A stretch of DNA of 64,000 nt from Bradyrhizobium sp. WSM471 (GTDB taxonomy: Bacteria; Pseudomonadota; Alphaproteobacteria; Rhizobiales; Xanthobacteraceae), in the NCBI RefSeq assembly GCF_000244915.1, contig NZ_CM001442.1:3286001-3350000 (forward strand). Direction: 5' to 3'. The position numbers and the translations under genes are program-made. Position 1 is the first letter of the stretch. Each line of letters opens with the position of its first letter. The notes beneath the pieces are model-generated. The model was given only the letters and a program-made list of their open reading frames with translations. It was not told the DNA's origin and did not search any database. Shown here piece by piece: positions 8,668 to 18,941 of this stretch.

Positions 8668-8937
8668 ATGAAATCCGTTATCAGTTCCATCGAAATCGAG
8701 AATCGCGTCGTCGTTGCCAAATATCAAAGGCTGATGGTCGGCGCGAAGGTGGTGCTGGTCGAGAAGGCAAGCGGTCGGCAGCTTCCTGAGACCGTCACCA
8801 GGGTTGCATCGCCCGTTCCCGTCGGGGCGTTGCGCATCAGATTGCCCGACGCTATCGAGCCGGGAACATACTTCCTGAAGGCCTTCAACGGGCATGGCGA
8901 GGACGCCGCTCAAAGCGCGGACTTCGAGATAGGCTAA
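8668..8937 (+). CDS. Small hypothetical protein
   Basis: The protein is 89 residues from the ATG at 8668 (MKSVISSIEIENRVVVAKYQ). A TTG at 8602 would extend it by 22 residues with no supporting ribosome binding site. Alternating hydrophobic residues and the segments PETVTRVASPVPVGALRIRLP and GTYFLKAFNGHGEDAAQSADFEIG suggest an all-beta fold, perhaps of immunoglobulin type, but no family is assigned. Its GC content is visibly lower than that of its neighbours, and AT-rich sequence (tatttcagtagtcacaattt) precedes it, so it may be a recent acquisition. No signal peptide is apparent. Confidence 0.5.
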   Translation: MKSVISSIEIENRVVVAKYQRLMVGAKVVLVEKASGRQLPETVTRVASPVPVGALRIRLPDAIEPGTYFLKAFNGHGEDAAQSADFEIG

Positions 8938-9068
8938 GCCGTTGGATTTTCACCATTTCGGGACTGTGCGCGGTCGCGCCGAATTGACAATTGTCAATTG
9001 CCGCATCGTCCGGCCGTGGTGTAAAGCGACCTGTGGGCGCGGCTTGCGCGCTGCCGGAAGCTTGCCAG

Positions 9069-10184
9069 ATGATGCTATGGTTCGTGTTCGCGCTGATGAC
9101 GGTCGCGGCGATCTTCGCCGTGCTTTTGCCGCTCGGCCGTAGCGGACGCGCCCATAACCAGGGCAGCGAGGTCGCGGTCTACAAGGACCAACTCGCCGAG
9201 ATCGAGCGTGATCTTGCCGCAGGGCTAATCGCGGCGCCCGAAGCCGAGGCCGCGCGCGTCGAGGTCAGTCGCAGGCTGCTCGCCGCGGCCGGCAGCGAGC
9301 CCGCAATCGCACCGAAATCCAGCCTCAAATGGCGCCGCGCGGCGGCCGTGCTTGCGCTTGCCGGTTTGCCGCTGGTTGCGATCGGCGTCTATGTGCCGCT
9401 CGGCTCGCCCAGGCTTCAGGACTTTCCGCTGGCGCAGCGGGAGCGCGGATCCGGGTCCGGCATGGCGCAGTCGCTCGAGAATCTGGTCGTACAGGTCGAG
9501 CAACATCTGGAAAAGAATCCGACCGACGGGCGCGGCTGGAACGTGATCGCGCCCGTGCTGGAGCGGCTTGGTCGCTTCGACGACGCCGTGCGCGCCTATC
9601 GCAACTCGCTCGCCTACAATGGCGAGAGCGCGGAGCGCCGGTCCGATCTCGGCGAAGCGATCTCGGCCGCCGCCGGTGGCGTCGTGACCGCCGAAGCCAA
9701 GACCGAGTTCGAGCGCGCGCGCGCGCTCAGCGCCGATGATCCGAAAGCGAACTACTTCCTCGGTCTCGCCGCCGAGCAGGACGGCCGCAAGGACGATGCC
9801 GCCAATATCTGGCGCGCGCTGCTGGCGAAAGCGCCGGCGGATGCGCCGTGGCGCCCTCTCGTGCAGACCTCGCTCGCGCGCGTCGGTGGCGGTGGCGTGA
9901 CGATGCCGGCGCTGTCGGATGAGACCCTCGCAGCTTCCAAGGACATGAAAGAGGGCGATCGCAACGCGATGGTTCGCGGTATGGTCGAACGGCTCGCCAC
10001 GCGCCTCAAGCAGAACGGCGACGACGTCGAGGGTTGGCTGCGCCTGGTGCGCGCCTATCTCGTGATGGGTGATCGCGAAAAGGCGGTGGGGGCATCGACC
10101 GATGCCCGCCAGGCGGTTGCCAACGACGCAGCGCGGCTGCGCCAGCTCGATGAAGGCCTCAAGACACTCGGGCTCGACGGATGA
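9069..10184 (+). CDS. ccmI: Cytochrome c maturation protein CcmI (CycH)
   Basis: The start was placed at the tandem ATG codons at 9069/9072 because the protein then begins directly with the expected transmembrane helix ([23 protein letters not shown]); the frame is open further upstream but without matching sequence. It has 371 residues. A cytoplasmic loop with [17 protein letters not shown], a second helix (about 90-110) and a periplasmic TPR region from about 140 ([32 protein letters not shown]) follow. CcmI binds apocytochrome c and hands it to the haem ligation machinery. It is first in the ccmI-E-F-H cluster, known as cycHJKL in Bradyrhizobium japonicum. Confidence 0.93.
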   Translation: MMLWFVFALMTVAAIFAVLLPLGRSGRAHNQGSEVAVYKDQLAEIERDLAAGLIAAPEAEAARVEVSRRLLAAAGSEPAIAPKSSLKWRRAAAVLALAGLPLVAIGVYVPLGSPRLQDFPLAQRERGSGSGMAQSLENLVVQVEQHLEKNPTDGRGWNVIAPVLERLGRFDDAVRAYRNSLAYNGESAERRSDLGEAISAAAGGVVTAEAKTEFERARALSADDPKANYFLGLAAEQDGRKDDAANIWRALLAKAPADAPWRPLVQTSLARVGGGGVTMPALSDETLAASKDMKEGDRNAMVRGMVERLATRLKQNGDDVEGWLRLVRAYLVMGDREKAVGASTDARQAVANDAARLRQLDEGLKTLGLDG

Positions 10185-10221
10185 TGATGTCAGGACGAGA
10201 CGGGCAGGGAATGGATACGCC

Positions 10222-10731
10222 ATGACGCGCAAGCAGCGACGTATGACCATCATCGGCGGCTCGCTTGCCGTGCTCGCGCTCGCGGCCGCGCTGGTGCTCA
10301 ATGCGTTGCGCGACTCCATCGTGTTCTTCTCGACGCCGACCATGGTCGCCGAGAAGCACGTCGCGCCCGGCAAGCGGTTTCGCCTCGGCGGCCTGGTGCA
10401 GCCCGGCTCGCTCCGGCGCGGCGACAATCTCGCAGTGACCTTTGAGGTCGCCGACGGCGGCGCAAAGCTTCCGGTCGCCTTCAAGGGCATTTTGCCTGAT
10501 CTGTTCCGGGAAGGGCAGGGCGTCGTCGCCGAAGGCGCGCTCGACGCCGATGGCGTGTTCAAGGCCGACACCGTGCTCGCCAAGCACGACGAAACCTACA
10601 TGCCCAAGGACGTCGCCGATGCCCTGAAGAAGCAGGGGCACTGGAAGGATGACTACGGCGCCAAGGCTTCCGATGGCGTCAAGCCCGCGGCCACGACCGC
10701 GCAGGGCAATCCGCAGGGAGCGATTCGATGA
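10222..10731 (+). CDS. ccmE: Cytochrome c maturation haem chaperone CcmE (CycJ)
   Basis: The 169-residue protein starts at the ATG at 10222 with [18 protein letters not shown] and one N-terminal membrane anchor (about 8-30), followed by a periplasmic beta-barrel domain. The haem-binding motif is present as [10 protein letters not shown], with His122 as the covalent haem attachment residue and Tyr126 as the expected axial ligand. CcmE carries haem from CcmC to CcmF. It lies 37 bp after ccmI, and its last codons overlap the start of ccmF by 4 bp, implying translational coupling. The C-terminal tail is short and polar. Confidence 0.95.
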   Translation: MTRKQRRMTIIGGSLAVLALAAALVLNALRDSIVFFSTPTMVAEKHVAPGKRFRLGGLVQPGSLRRGDNLAVTFEVADGGAKLPVAFKGILPDLFREGQGVVAEGALDADGVFKADTVLAKHDETYMPKDVADALKKQGHWKDDYGAKASDGVKPAATTAQGNPQGAIR

Positions 10732-12710
10732 TCGCGGAGTCAGGACATTACGCGCTGGTGCTGGCGCTCGGACTGGCACTGATCCAGTCCATCGTGCCCC
10801 TGATCGGCGCGCGGCTGCGCGATGACGCGCTGATGAATGTGGCGCGCTCCACTGCGCTGGCGCAGCTCCTGTTCGTCGGCGCGTCGTTCATCGCGCTTGT
10901 GATGCTGCACGTAGCTTCGGATTTCTCGGTCGTCAACGTCTACGAGAATTCCCACTCCATGAAGCCGCTGCTCTACAAGATCACCGGCGTGTGGGGAAAC
11001 CATGAAGGCTCGATGCTGTTGTGGGTGTCGATCCTCGCGCTGTTCGGCGGATTGGTCGCGGCCTTCGGCAACAATCTGCCGCTGTCGCTGCGCGCGCATG
11101 TGCTGGCCGTACAGGCGTGGATCGCCAGCGCCTTCTATCTCTTCATCCTGGTGACCTCCAACCCGTTCCTGCGCATCGCCAACCCGCCGATCGAGGGACG
11201 CGATCTCAATCCGGTGCTTCAGGACATCGGTCTCGCCGTGCATCCGCCGATGCTCTATCTCGGCTATGTCGGCTTCTCGATCTCGTTCTCTTTCGCGATC
11301 GCGGCGCTGCTGGAGGGGCGGATCGACGCCGCCTGGGCGCGTTGGGTGCGGCCGTGGACGCTGGTCGCCTGGATCTTCCTGACGCTCGGTATCGCCATGG
11401 GCTCGTACTGGGCCTATTACGAACTGGGTTGGGGCGGCTGGTGGTTCTGGGACCCGGTCGAGAACGCTTCGCTGATGCCGTGGCTTGCCGGCACCGCGCT
11501 GCTGCATTCGGCGCTGGTGATGGAGAAGCGCAACGCGTTGAAGGTCTGGACCATCCTCTTGTCGATCCTGACCTTCTCGCTCTCGCTGCTCGGGACCTTC
11601 CTGGTGCGCTCGGGTGTCATCACCTCGGTGCATGCCTTCGCGACCGATCCAACCCGCGGCGTGTTCATTCTCCTGATTCTCTGCCTGTTCATCGGGGGCA
11701 GCCTGTCGCTGTTCGCGGGGCGCGCGACGTCGTTGAAGCAGGGCGGCCTGTTTGCGCCGATCTCGCGCGAGGGCGCGCTGGTGCTGAACAATCTGCTGCT
11801 CACGGTCGCCTGCGCGGTGGTGCTGTTCGGCACACTCTATCCATTGGCGATGGAAATGCTTGTCGATTTCAAGATGTCGGTCGGTGCTCCCTTCTACAAC
11901 CTCACCTTCGCTCCGCTGTTCACGCTGCTGCTGCTCGCCGTGCCGTTCGGGCCGTTACTGGCATGGAAGCGCGGCGATCTGCTCGGCGTGACGCAACGCC
12001 TGCTGGCGGCTGGCGTTGCCGGGCTTGTTGTCGCCGCTCTGGTCTGGGGCTGGGCGCGCGGTGGCAGCGCGCTGGCGCCGCTCGCGATCGGGCTTGGCAT
12101 CTTCGTGATCGCCGGTGCCGTCACTGACATCGTCGAGCGCACCGGCCTCGTGCGGCTACCGTTCGCAACGGCGCTGCACCGGGCCCGCGGCCTGCCGCGC
12201 TCGGCCTGGGGCTCCGCGTTTGCGCATGCCGGCCTCGGCATCGCGCTGATCGGGATCGTCTGCGAGACCACCTGGAACAGCGAATATATCGCGACCATGA
12301 AACAGAACGACGTCGCCCATGTTGCCGGTTACGACGTGAAGCTCGATGGTTTGTTTCAGCGCCAAGGCCCGAACTTCCGCGAGATGATCGCCGAATTCAA
12401 TGTCAGCCAGGACGGCGAGAAGCTCAGCGTGATGACGCCGTCCAAGCGCAGCTTCACCACCCGCGGCTCCTCGACCACCGAGGCCGCGCTGCTGACGCGC
12501 GGCGCAAGCCAGCTCTACATCTCTCTCGGGGACGCCACCGGCGAGGGTGCCATCGCCGTGCGCATCTATCACAAGCCGCTGGTGCTGCTGATCTGGTGGG
12601 GACCGGTGCTGATGGCATTCGGCGGCGTGCTGTCGCTGTCGGACCGGCGCCTCCGGGTGGGCGCGCCGAAACCGGCGCGGGCCAAGCAGCGCCTGCAGCC
12701 GGCGGAGTGA
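10728..12710 (+). CDS. ccmF: Haem lyase subunit CcmF (CycK)
   Basis: The 660-residue polytopic protein begins [15 protein letters not shown] at an ATG that overlaps the end of ccmE. The tryptophan-rich WWD signature reads [20 protein letters not shown] near residues 231-250, and HisP-type residues occur in the neighbouring loops ([23 protein letters not shown]). A large periplasmic domain sits at about 500-610, and a final helix is followed by a basic tail. CcmF joins CcmE-bound haem to apocytochrome c together with CcmH and CcmI. The length matches the family. Four bases separate its stop from ccmH, so the four genes form one operon. Confidence 0.97.
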   Translation: MIAESGHYALVLALGLALIQSIVPLIGARLRDDALMNVARSTALAQLLFVGASFIALVMLHVASDFSVVNVYENSHSMKPLLYKITGVWGNHEGSMLLWVSILALFGGLVAAFGNNLPLSLRAHVLAVQAWIASAFYLFILVTSNPFLRIANPPIEGRDLNPVLQDIGLAVHPPMLYLGYVGFSISFSFAIAALLEGRIDAAWARWVRPWTLVAWIFLTLGIAMGSYWAYYELGWGGWWFWDPVENASLMPWLAGTALLHSALVMEKRNALKVWTILLSILTFSLSLLGTFLVRSGVITSVHAFATDPTRGVFILLILCLFIGGSLSLFAGRATSLKQGGLFAPISREGALVLNNLLLTVACAVVLFGTLYPLAMEMLVDFKMSVGAPFYNLTFAPLFTLLLLAVPFGPLLAWKRGDLLGVTQRLLAAGVAGLVVAALVWGWARGGSALAPLAIGLGIFVIAGAVTDIVERTGLVRLPFATALHRARGLPRSAWGSAFAHAGLGIALIGIVCETTWNSEYIATMKQNDVAHVAGYDVKLDGLFQRQGPNFREMIAEFNVSQDGEKLSVMTPSKRSFTTRGSSTTEAALLTRGASQLYISLGDATGEGAIAVRIYHKPLVLLIWWGPVLMAFGGVLSLSDRRLRVGAPKPARAKQRLQPAE

Positions 12711-12714
12711 TCCA

Positions 12715-13194
12715 ATGCGTCGAATGATGGCCGCGTTCGTCGCGCTGCTGCTGCTGGCCTTGCCTGCGGCGCATGCCGTGCAGCCCGACGAGATCATGTC
12801 GGATCCGGTGAAGGAGTCGCGCGCACGCGACTTGTCGCGCGAGCTGCGCTGCATGGTCTGCCAGAACCAGTCGATCGACGATTCCGATGCGCCACTGGCG
12901 CGCGATTTGCGGCTCCTGGTGCGCGAGCGCATCGCGGCCGGCGACAGCAATTCGCAAGTGCTCGATTTCCTGGTCGCGCGCTACGGCGAGTTCGTGCTGC
13001 TCAAGCCACGCTTCGAGCGCCAGAACATGCTGTTGTGGCTGCTCGCGCCGCTGCTGCTGATTGGCGGCGGCCTGGCGCTATGGCTGCAAATCCGCCGGCG
13101 CTCGCGAAATGGTGCAGACGTACCGGCTCCGCCGCTCACGCCCGACGAGGAAGCGCGGCTCGCCGCATTGATGGCGGATGAAGCCAAATCTTAA
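12715..13194 (+). CDS. ccmH: Cytochrome c maturation thiol reductase CcmH (CycL)
   Basis: The 159-residue protein has a signal peptide (MRRMMAAFVALLLLALPAAHA), then the CcmH core with the active-site pair Cys46 and Cys49 in LRCMVCQNQSI. The family motifs DLRLLVRERI and DFLVARYGEFVLLKP follow, with a C-terminal membrane anchor at about 102-124 and a short cytoplasmic tail. CcmH keeps the CxxCH cysteines of apocytochrome c reduced for haem attachment. The protein has the short CcmH form, with the TPR partner encoded separately as ccmI at the start of the operon. A run of 16-bp tandem repeats begins at its stop codon. Confidence 0.96.
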   Translation: MRRMMAAFVALLLLALPAAHAVQPDEIMSDPVKESRARDLSRELRCMVCQNQSIDDSDAPLARDLRLLVRERIAAGDSNSQVLDFLVARYGEFVLLKPRFERQNMLLWLLAPLLLIGGGLALWLQIRRRSRNGADVPAPPLTPDEEARLAALMADEAKS

Positions 13195-13253
13195 GCTGCT
13201 TCCAGCCTTAGCTGTTTCAAACCTTAGTTGTTTCAAACCTTGGCCACTTCAAA
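13190..13253. repeat. Four tandem 16-bp repeats overlapping the ccmH stop codon
   Basis: Four adjacent 16-bp units read CTTAAGCTGCTTCCAG, CCTTAGCTGTTTCAAA, CCTTAGTTGTTTCAAA and CCTTGGCCACTTCAAA. The first contains the TAA stop of ccmH. Divergence increases towards the ends of the array, and the middle two units differ at one base. The rest of the gap to the next gene (13254-13367) is AT-richer than average and probably carries the chemoreceptor promoter. Confidence 0.85.
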
Positions 13254-13367
13254 TTGTTCTGGTTACGCAATGATACGTAGCTCCTTGCCACAGCATGTTT
13301 CATGCTCTGTTGACCTTTGTCTGAAAGCTTGTCGCGAAATTCGATTCCAGGCTTTGAGTCCTCAATT

Positions 13368-14711
13368 ATGTTCGCGAACAGCAATCTGACGATCCGCTTC
13401 CTGGTCGGCGCCGTCGTCGCTGCATTATTGTTCCTGCTGGGCATCGGAGGCGGCACCGGCTTCGTCGCGGTGCTCTATCTCAACAACGAGATCACCAGCC
13501 TTTCGTCGGACTTCGCCGCGCTGAGTGGCCCCGCGCACGACCACGCGATGCAGATCTACCAGCAGGCGCAGACCGCGTTCTCCTATTTTCTCGTCGCTTG
13601 CGGCGTGATCGCCGTTGTAGCCATCGCGATCTGCCTCATCACCTGGTTTGCCGTGCGCAACGGCATCCTCAATCCGCTGGCGGCGATCGTTCATGCTATG
13701 CGCGAGGTCGCCGACCAAAGGTTCGAGACTCCGGTTCCGGGTCTCGGCGGCACCAACGAGATCGGCCTGCTCGCTGGCGCTTTGGAGGTGTTCAAGACCA
13801 ATGGTGTGGAGCGGCGCCGCCTCGCCGAGCTGCAGCTCCACGAGGCGCAGCATCAGGCCGAGCGATCGAAATTCCTGGACGCGCGAATCAGGCGCTTCAA
13901 CGATCTCGTCGCCAGTGTCGTCGACAGCGTGGCGTCGTCGGCCGTGCATCTCGAGAGCAACGCCCAGACGTTGTCGCGGACGGCCAACGATACCACCACC
14001 AAGGCCAACGCCGTGGCAAGCGCAGCGAGCCAGGCCAGCGGCAGCGTGCAGACCGTCGCGGGCTCGGCGGAGGAGATGACGAATTCGATCGGCACGATCA
14101 GCCGTCGCGTCACGGACGCGACCCAGCGTGCCGAGGGCGCGGCGACGCAGGTCGAGAAGAGCCGCGACACCATCCACACGCTGTCGGACGCGGCCGACAA
14201 GATCGGCGAGGTCGTGCAGCTCGTGCAGGCGATCGCGTCGCAGACCAATTTGCTCGCGCTCAACGCCACCATCGAGGCGGCGCGGGCTGGCGAGGCCGGC
14301 AAGGGATTTGCCGTGGTCGCCTCCGAGGTGAAGAATCTGGCGCACCAGACCAGCAAGGCGACGGAGGAGATCACGTCCCACGTCGCCAGCATCCAGGGCA
14401 TCACCGCACAGACGCGCGGCGCGATCGACGGCGTCTCGCAGACGTTGTCTGAGATCTCGTCCATCATGTCCGGCATCGAGATCGACACCGCCCAGCAGCG
14501 CACCGCCACGCAGGAGATCACGCGCAGTGCCAAGGACGCCGCGCGCGGTACGCTCGACGTCTCCAATCACATCGTCCAGATCACCTCGACGTCCGCCGAG
14601 ACCGGCCGAATGGCCGCCGAGGCGCGCGATTCCGCGGTCGACCTGTCGCAGCAGGCCGAGACTTTGAAGCGCGAGGTCGACGAATTCATCGTCAGTGTGA
14701 GAGCGAGCTGA
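13368..14711 (+). CDS. Methyl-accepting chemotaxis protein
   Basis: The 447-residue protein starts at the ATG at 13368 ([22 protein letters not shown]). Two transmembrane helices (about 12-35 and 80-102) enclose a short periplasmic segment of only about 45 residues, too small for a classical ligand-binding domain. A HAMP domain (about 103-155, [22 protein letters not shown]) and a long signalling coiled coil follow. The conserved hairpin tip reads [37 protein letters not shown], near residues 288-323. It lacks the C-terminal pentapeptide that tethers CheR. Its small sensor loop suggests it detects membrane or cytoplasmic cues, or works with a partner; that is inference. Confidence 0.92.
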   Translation: MFANSNLTIRFLVGAVVAALLFLLGIGGGTGFVAVLYLNNEITSLSSDFAALSGPAHDHAMQIYQQAQTAFSYFLVACGVIAVVAIAICLITWFAVRNGILNPLAAIVHAMREVADQRFETPVPGLGGTNEIGLLAGALEVFKTNGVERRRLAELQLHEAQHQAERSKFLDARIRRFNDLVASVVDSVASSAVHLESNAQTLSRTANDTTTKANAVASAASQASGSVQTVAGSAEEMTNSIGTISRRVTDATQRAEGAATQVEKSRDTIHTLSDAADKIGEVVQLVQAIASQTNLLALNATIEAARAGEAGKGFAVVASEVKNLAHQTSKATEEITSHVASIQGITAQTRGAIDGVSQTLSEISSIMSGIEIDTAQQRTATQEITRSAKDAARGTLDVSNHIVQITSTSAETGRMAAEARDSAVDLSQQAETLKREVDEFIVSVRAS

Positions 14712-14932
14712 GAGCCCTGAAAAAGGCGCTTCCGCGCCGCCACCGGAACTCGATTAAGTTCCTGTAAGACAAAGACTTTCTCTCTGCGATAAACTGCCGC
14801 ATCCGCATTCCCCTTCATTACAAAAGTTTAACCCCGCCGCCAGCCCACGGTAAGGCGGCAGCCCCCATCTTCAGGTTCGTAAGGTGCCGCCGTCAGGTAC
14901 CAAATGGATTTCAAGGCCCTGGAGATCTCTGC

Positions 14933-16516
14933 ATGACCGACCGTTCCGACCTCTCGAACCTTCCGTCCTACCGGCAGCCCCGCCGGTCGATTTTCTCGGC
15001 CCGCAAGTTCGCGCTGATGGCCTCGGTCGTCGCCGGCCTCGGTGCCGCCGTCTACGGCTTCGGCACGTCGACCTCGCCGGCCGACCTGTTCTCGAGCCCG
15101 GCGCACGCACAGGTCAACAACGAGGTCCGCAAGGTTGAACGCCCGATTGGTTTCGCCGACATCGTCGAGCGCGTGAAACCGTCGGTGATCTCGGTGAAGG
15201 TCAACATCAAGGAAAAGACCGCGAGCAATGATGACGGCGATGACGCGCAGTCGCCGTTCCAGCCGGGCTCGCCGATGGAGCGGTTCTTCCGCCGCTTCGG
15301 CGGTCCGGATGGCATCCCGGGCCTGAAGGGTGGTGGCGGTCGAGGCCGTGTCGTGCAGGGCCAGGGCTCCGGCTTCTTCATCTCGGCTGATGGCTTTGCC
15401 GTGACCAACAACCACGTGGTCGACGGCGCCGACAAGGTCGAGGTCACGACCGACGACGGCAAGACCTACACCGCCAAGGTGATCGGCACCGACCAGCGCA
15501 CCGACCTCGCCTTGATCAAGGTCGAGGGCAGCTCGAGCTTCCCGTTCGCGAAGCTTGCCGACGGCAAGCCGCGGATCGGCGACTGGGTGCTCGCGGTCGG
15601 CAACCCGTTCGGCCTCGGCGGCACCGTGACTGCCGGCATCGTTTCGGCCAGCGGCCGCGACATCGGCAACGGCCCCTACGACGATTTCATCCAGATCGAC
15701 GCGCCCGTGAACAAGGGCAATTCCGGCGGTCCGGCCTTCGACACCAACGGTGAGGTGATGGGCGTCAACACCGCGATCTACTCGCCTTCCGGCGGCAGCG
15801 TCGGCATCGCGTTCTCTATCCCCGCCAGCACCGTGAAGAGCGTGGTGGCGCAGCTCAAGGACAAGGGCTCGGTCAGCCGCGGCTGGATTGGCGTGCAGAT
15901 TCAGCCGGTGACATCGGACATCGCCGACAGCCTCGGCATGAAGAAGGCCGAAGGCGCGCTGGTTGCCGAGCCGCAGGCGAATGGTCCGGCGGCGAAGGCC
16001 GGCATCGAGTCCGGTGACGTGATCACGTCGGTCAACGGCGAAGCGGTCAAGGACGCCCGCGAGCTCGCCCGTACCATTGGCGGCCTGGCGCCCGGCGCGA
16101 CCGTGAAGCTCAACGTGCTGCACAAGGGCCAGGACAAGGTCGTGAACCTCACCCTCGGCCAGCTGCCGAACACGATCGAGGCCAAGGCCGACCTCGACAA
16201 GGACAGCGGCAAGGGCGCGAGCCGCGGCACCGATGTGCCTAAGCTCGGCATGACCGTCGCGCCCGCCGATTCCGTGGCCGGCGCCGGCAAGGAAGGCGTC
16301 GTGGTCACCGAGGTCGATCCGAAGAGCGCCGCAGCCGAACGCGGCTTCAAGGAAGGTGACGTGATTCTCGAAGTCGGCGGCAAGAGCGTGAGCACCGCCG
16401 GCGAAGTCCGCGACGCCATCAACACGGCGCGGACCGACAACAAGAACAGCGTCCTGATGCGGGTGAAGAGCGGCGGCCAGTCGCGCTTCGTCGCCGTGCC
16501 CATCGCCAAGGGCTAA
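14933..16516 (+). CDS. degP: DegP/HtrA-type periplasmic serine protease
   Basis: The 527-residue protein starts at the ATG at 14933, 7 bp after GGAG. A cytoplasmic lead is followed by a signal sequence or anchor (about 26-43) ending in PAHAQ. The trypsin-like domain carries the triad His161 (TNNHVVDG), Asp191 (RTDLALIKV) and Ser264 (NKGNSGGPAF). Two PDZ domains follow at about 310-400 and 425-520. The family degrades or refolds damaged envelope proteins. A two-component pair and glnE follow on the same strand, separated by a strong terminator. Repeated GGGCTAACGAA units begin at its stop codon. Confidence 0.95.
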   Translation: MTDRSDLSNLPSYRQPRRSIFSARKFALMASVVAGLGAAVYGFGTSTSPADLFSSPAHAQVNNEVRKVERPIGFADIVERVKPSVISVKVNIKEKTASNDDGDDAQSPFQPGSPMERFFRRFGGPDGIPGLKGGGGRGRVVQGQGSGFFISADGFAVTNNHVVDGADKVEVTTDDGKTYTAKVIGTDQRTDLALIKVEGSSSFPFAKLADGKPRIGDWVLAVGNPFGLGGTVTAGIVSASGRDIGNGPYDDFIQIDAPVNKGNSGGPAFDTNGEVMGVNTAIYSPSGGSVGIAFSIPASTVKSVVAQLKDKGSVSRGWIGVQIQPVTSDIADSLGMKKAEGALVAEPQANGPAAKAGIESGDVITSVNGEAVKDARELARTIGGLAPGATVKLNVLHKGQDKVVNLTLGQLPNTIEAKADLDKDSGKGASRGTDVPKLGMTVAPADSVAGAGKEGVVVTEVDPKSAAAERGFKEGDVILEVGGKSVSTAGEVRDAINTARTDNKNSVLMRVKSGGQSRFVAVPIAKG

Positions 16517-16550
16517 CGAAGGGCTAACGAAGGGCTAACCAAGGGCTCGG
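16507..16550. repeat. Tandem 11-bp repeats at the degP stop codon
   Basis: The unit CGAAGGGCTAA, or a one-base variant of it, is repeated about three and a half times, beginning in the last codons of degP (AAG GGC TAA). Each unit carries a copy of the stop codon, but the 11-bp period puts them in different frames. The final copy decays to CCAAGGGCTCGG. It looks like slippage duplication of the gene end. Confidence 0.8.
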
Positions 16551-16688
16551 CCTGAGGAGGCCTCCGAGATGAAGGGTGTCGCCGGCATCAGTCGCCCCCG
16601 CCGATGGCGCCCTTCGGGGGAGCAGCGCAACGTTTGCTTCCCCTGTCTACCTTCCGGTGGAATACGCCCCCCTCCGTCGGAAGGCTTA

Positions 16689-16728
16689 GGGCGGTGAAGT
16701 CCCCCCAGCTTCACCGCCCGCCTTTTTT
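16689..16728 (+). terminator. Rho-independent terminator after degP
   Basis: An 11-bp stem GGGCGGTGAAG (16689-16699) pairs with CTTCACCGCCC (16709-16719) across a 9-base loop, followed by GCC and six T residues. It ends degP transcription about 210 bp after the stop codon. The intervening 16551-16688 stretch holds no gene. Confidence 0.85.
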
Positions 16729-16801
16729 CTCGATGCCAGAGTCTCTCACTCGGCTTGCATGCGATTGCCGCTCGCGCCATGTTTAGAGAAGGTTCACTCC
16801 C

Positions 16802-17503
16802 TTGACCGTTGCCGAACGCACGATGCGCCTCCTCATCATCGAAGACGACCGCGAATCCGCCGACTACCTCGTGAAGGCGTTTCGCGAGGTCGGGCACATT
16901 GCCGACCACGCCGCCGACGGCGAGGAAGGCCTCGCCATGGCCGAGAACGGCGATTACGACGTGCTGGTGGTCGACCGCATGCTGCCTAAGCGCGACGGCC
17001 TGTCGGTGATCGGCGCGCTCCGCGAGAAGGACGATTCGACGCCGGTGCTGATTCTCTCCGCGCTCGGCCAGGTCGACGACCGCATCAAGGGCCTGCGCGC
17101 CGGCGGCGACGACTATCTGCCGAAACCCTATTCCTTCGCCGAGCTGTTGGCCCGGGTCGAGGTGCTGTCGCGCCGCCGCGGCGGTCCGGCCGAGGACACG
17201 CTGTACCGCGTCGGCGATCTCGAGCTCGACCGGCTCTCCCACCGCGTCGCTCGCGGCAAGGACGAGCTGACGCTGCAGCCGCGCGAATTCCGCCTGCTCG
17301 AATATTTGATGAAGCATGCGGGCCAGGTGGTGACCCGCACCATGCTGCTGGAGAATGTCTGGGACTATCATTTCGATCCGCAGACCAACGTCATCGACGT
17401 GCATATTTCGCGGCTGCGCTCCAAGATCGACAAGGGTTTTGAGCGGCCGCTGCTGCACACCATCCGCGGCGCGGGATACATGATCCGTGACGGCATTCGG
17501 TAA
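16802..17503 (+). CDS. OmpR-family response regulator
   Basis: The 233-residue frame starts with a TTG at 16802 that has GAGAAGG about 9 bp upstream; an ATG at 16823 is an equally possible start and gives MRLLIIEDDRESADYL. The receiver domain has the acidic pair in IIEDDRE, phospho-acceptor Asp58 in VVVDRMLPKRDG and the conserved Lys in LPKPYSF. The winged-helix domain begins near residue 130 and ends in LLHTIRGAGYMIRDG. It resembles the CzcR/CusR-like group. The kinase gene overlaps its end by 17 bp, so the two are co-translated. The signal is unknown; nearby degP suggests envelope stress, as inference. Confidence 0.9.
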   Translation: MTVAERTMRLLIIEDDRESADYLVKAFREVGHIADHAADGEEGLAMAENGDYDVLVVDRMLPKRDGLSVIGALREKDDSTPVLILSALGQVDDRIKGLRAGGDDYLPKPYSFAELLARVEVLSRRRGGPAEDTLYRVGDLELDRLSHRVARGKDELTLQPREFRLLEYLMKHAGQVVTRTMLLENVWDYHFDPQTNVIDVHISRLRSKIDKGFERPLLHTIRGAGYMIRDGIR

Positions 17504-18941
17504 ACTCGTCCGCACCACGGCATTCCGGCTGACGCTGGTCTATTTGCTGTTGTTTGCGATGTTCGCGGCCTCGCTGCTCGCCTATTTCGCCTGGAATACG
17601 CGGCGACTAATCACCGAGGAGATCACGCAGACGGTCAATGCCGAGACGTCGGAGATCAACGAGATCTACGGCCGCCGCGGCTTGCGCGCTCTCGTGCTCG
17701 CGATCGAGTACCGCGCGCTGCGGCCGGGCGCCAACCTCTATCTCGTGACCACGCCGACCGGGCAGGCGATCGCCGGCAATGTCGGCTCGCTGGCGCCCGG
17801 CGTGATGGCGACGCGCGGCTGGTCGGAGACGGCGTATCGGCGCATCGAGGATGCGGACGAGCGCGACCATCGCGCCCTGGTGCGCGTCACCGAGCTCGAG
17901 AATGGCTTCCGGCTTCTGATCGGCCGCGATCTCGCCGAGCGGCGGCGCCTGTTCGGCATCGTTGCCAAGGCTGCGCAATGGTCGGTGCTGATCGTCGTGG
18001 TGCTTGGCCTGGGCGGCGGGATCTTCGTCGCGCGCAGGGTGCTCAGGCGCATCGACGCCATGTCCGGGACGGCCCATCGCATCATGATAGGCGATCTCAG
18101 CGAGCGTCTGCCGGTAGGACGCAGCGGTGACGAGCTGGACCGCCTCGCTGAAAACCTCAATGCGATGCTGGAGCGCATCGAGGCGCTGATGGCGGGGCTG
18201 AAGGAGGTCTCCGACAACATCGCCCACGATCTCAAGACGCCGCTGACACGCTTGCGCAACCGCGCCGAGGAGGCGCTGGCGAAATCAGGCAGCGAGGCCG
18301 ATTACCGCGCCGCGCTGGAGCGGACCATCGAGGAATCCGACGGCCTGATCCGTACATTCAACGCGCTGCTGATGATCGCGCGCGCCGAGTCCGGTCAGGC
18401 GCGTGGCAACATGAACGATTTCGACGCGGCCGATGTCGCACATGGCATCCACGAGCTCTACGAGCCGCTGGCTGAAGACGACGGCATGACGCTGAAGGTC
18501 AAGGCCGATCCGACGCCGGTGCACGCCAACCGCGAACTGATCAGCCAGGCGCTCGCCAATCTGGTCGAGAATGCGATCAAATACGGCAAGCCGGTCGCGC
18601 TAACGGGTGGAACCGTGGTCAGCCTGGATTCAAGGCAGATCACGATCGAGGCGAAACGCGAGGGCGATCAGGTGCTGCTCAGCGTCACCGATCGCGGCCC
18701 CGGTATACCCGAGGCCGACCGCAAGCATGCTGTCGAGCGATTCGTGCGGCTTGAAGCCAGCCGCACGCTGCCGGGCTCCGGCCTCGGCCTCAGTCTTGCT
18801 TCTGCGGTTGCAACGCTGCATGGCGGCGAATTGCGGCTGGGCGATGCCCATCCGGGCCTCGTCGCCACCCTGGTGCTACCGGCGCGCGCGGGCGACAGGG
18901 TTGCTCCTCCAATACCGGATGTGCCACAGAAGGTGGCATGA
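17487..18941 (+). CDS. Sensor histidine kinase
   Basis: The 484-residue protein starts with GTG inside the end of the regulator gene. Transmembrane helices at about 11-31 and 163-185 flank a periplasmic domain of about 130 residues (ETSEINEIYGRRGLRALVLAIEYRAL onward). A HAMP domain (about 186-238) leads to the DHp helix with the phospho-acceptor histidine in NIAHDLKTPLTRLRNRAEEAL. The ATPase domain shows NLVENAIKYG, DRGPGIPE and GSGLGLSLA. The last codons overlap the start of glnE as ATGA, so the regulator, kinase and glnE form one transcriptional and translational unit. The sensed signal is not evident. Confidence 0.92.
   Translation: MTAFGKLVRTTAFRLTLVYLLLFAMFAASLLAYFAWNTRRLITEEITQTVNAETSEINEIYGRRGLRALVLAIEYRALRPGANLYLVTTPTGQAIAGNVGSLAPGVMATRGWSETAYRRIEDADERDHRALVRVTELENGFRLLIGRDLAERRRLFGIVAKAAQWSVLIVVVLGLGGGIFVARRVLRRIDAMSGTAHRIMIGDLSERLPVGRSGDELDRLAENLNAMLERIEALMAGLKEVSDNIAHDLKTPLTRLRNRAEEALAKSGSEADYRAALERTIEESDGLIRTFNALLMIARAESGQARGNMNDFDAADVAHGIHELYEPLAEDDGMTLKVKADPTPVHANRELISQALANLVENAIKYGKPVALTGGTVVSLDSRQITIEAKREGDQVLLSVTDRGPGIPEADRKHAVERFVRLEASRTLPGSGLGLSLASAVATLHGGELRLGDAHPGLVATLVLPARAGDRVAPPIPDVPQKVA

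Noticed and set aside
16551..16688. Inverted pairs such as CTCGGCCTGAGGAGGCC
   Set aside because: Short and imperfect; the strong terminator lies further downstream at 16689-16728.
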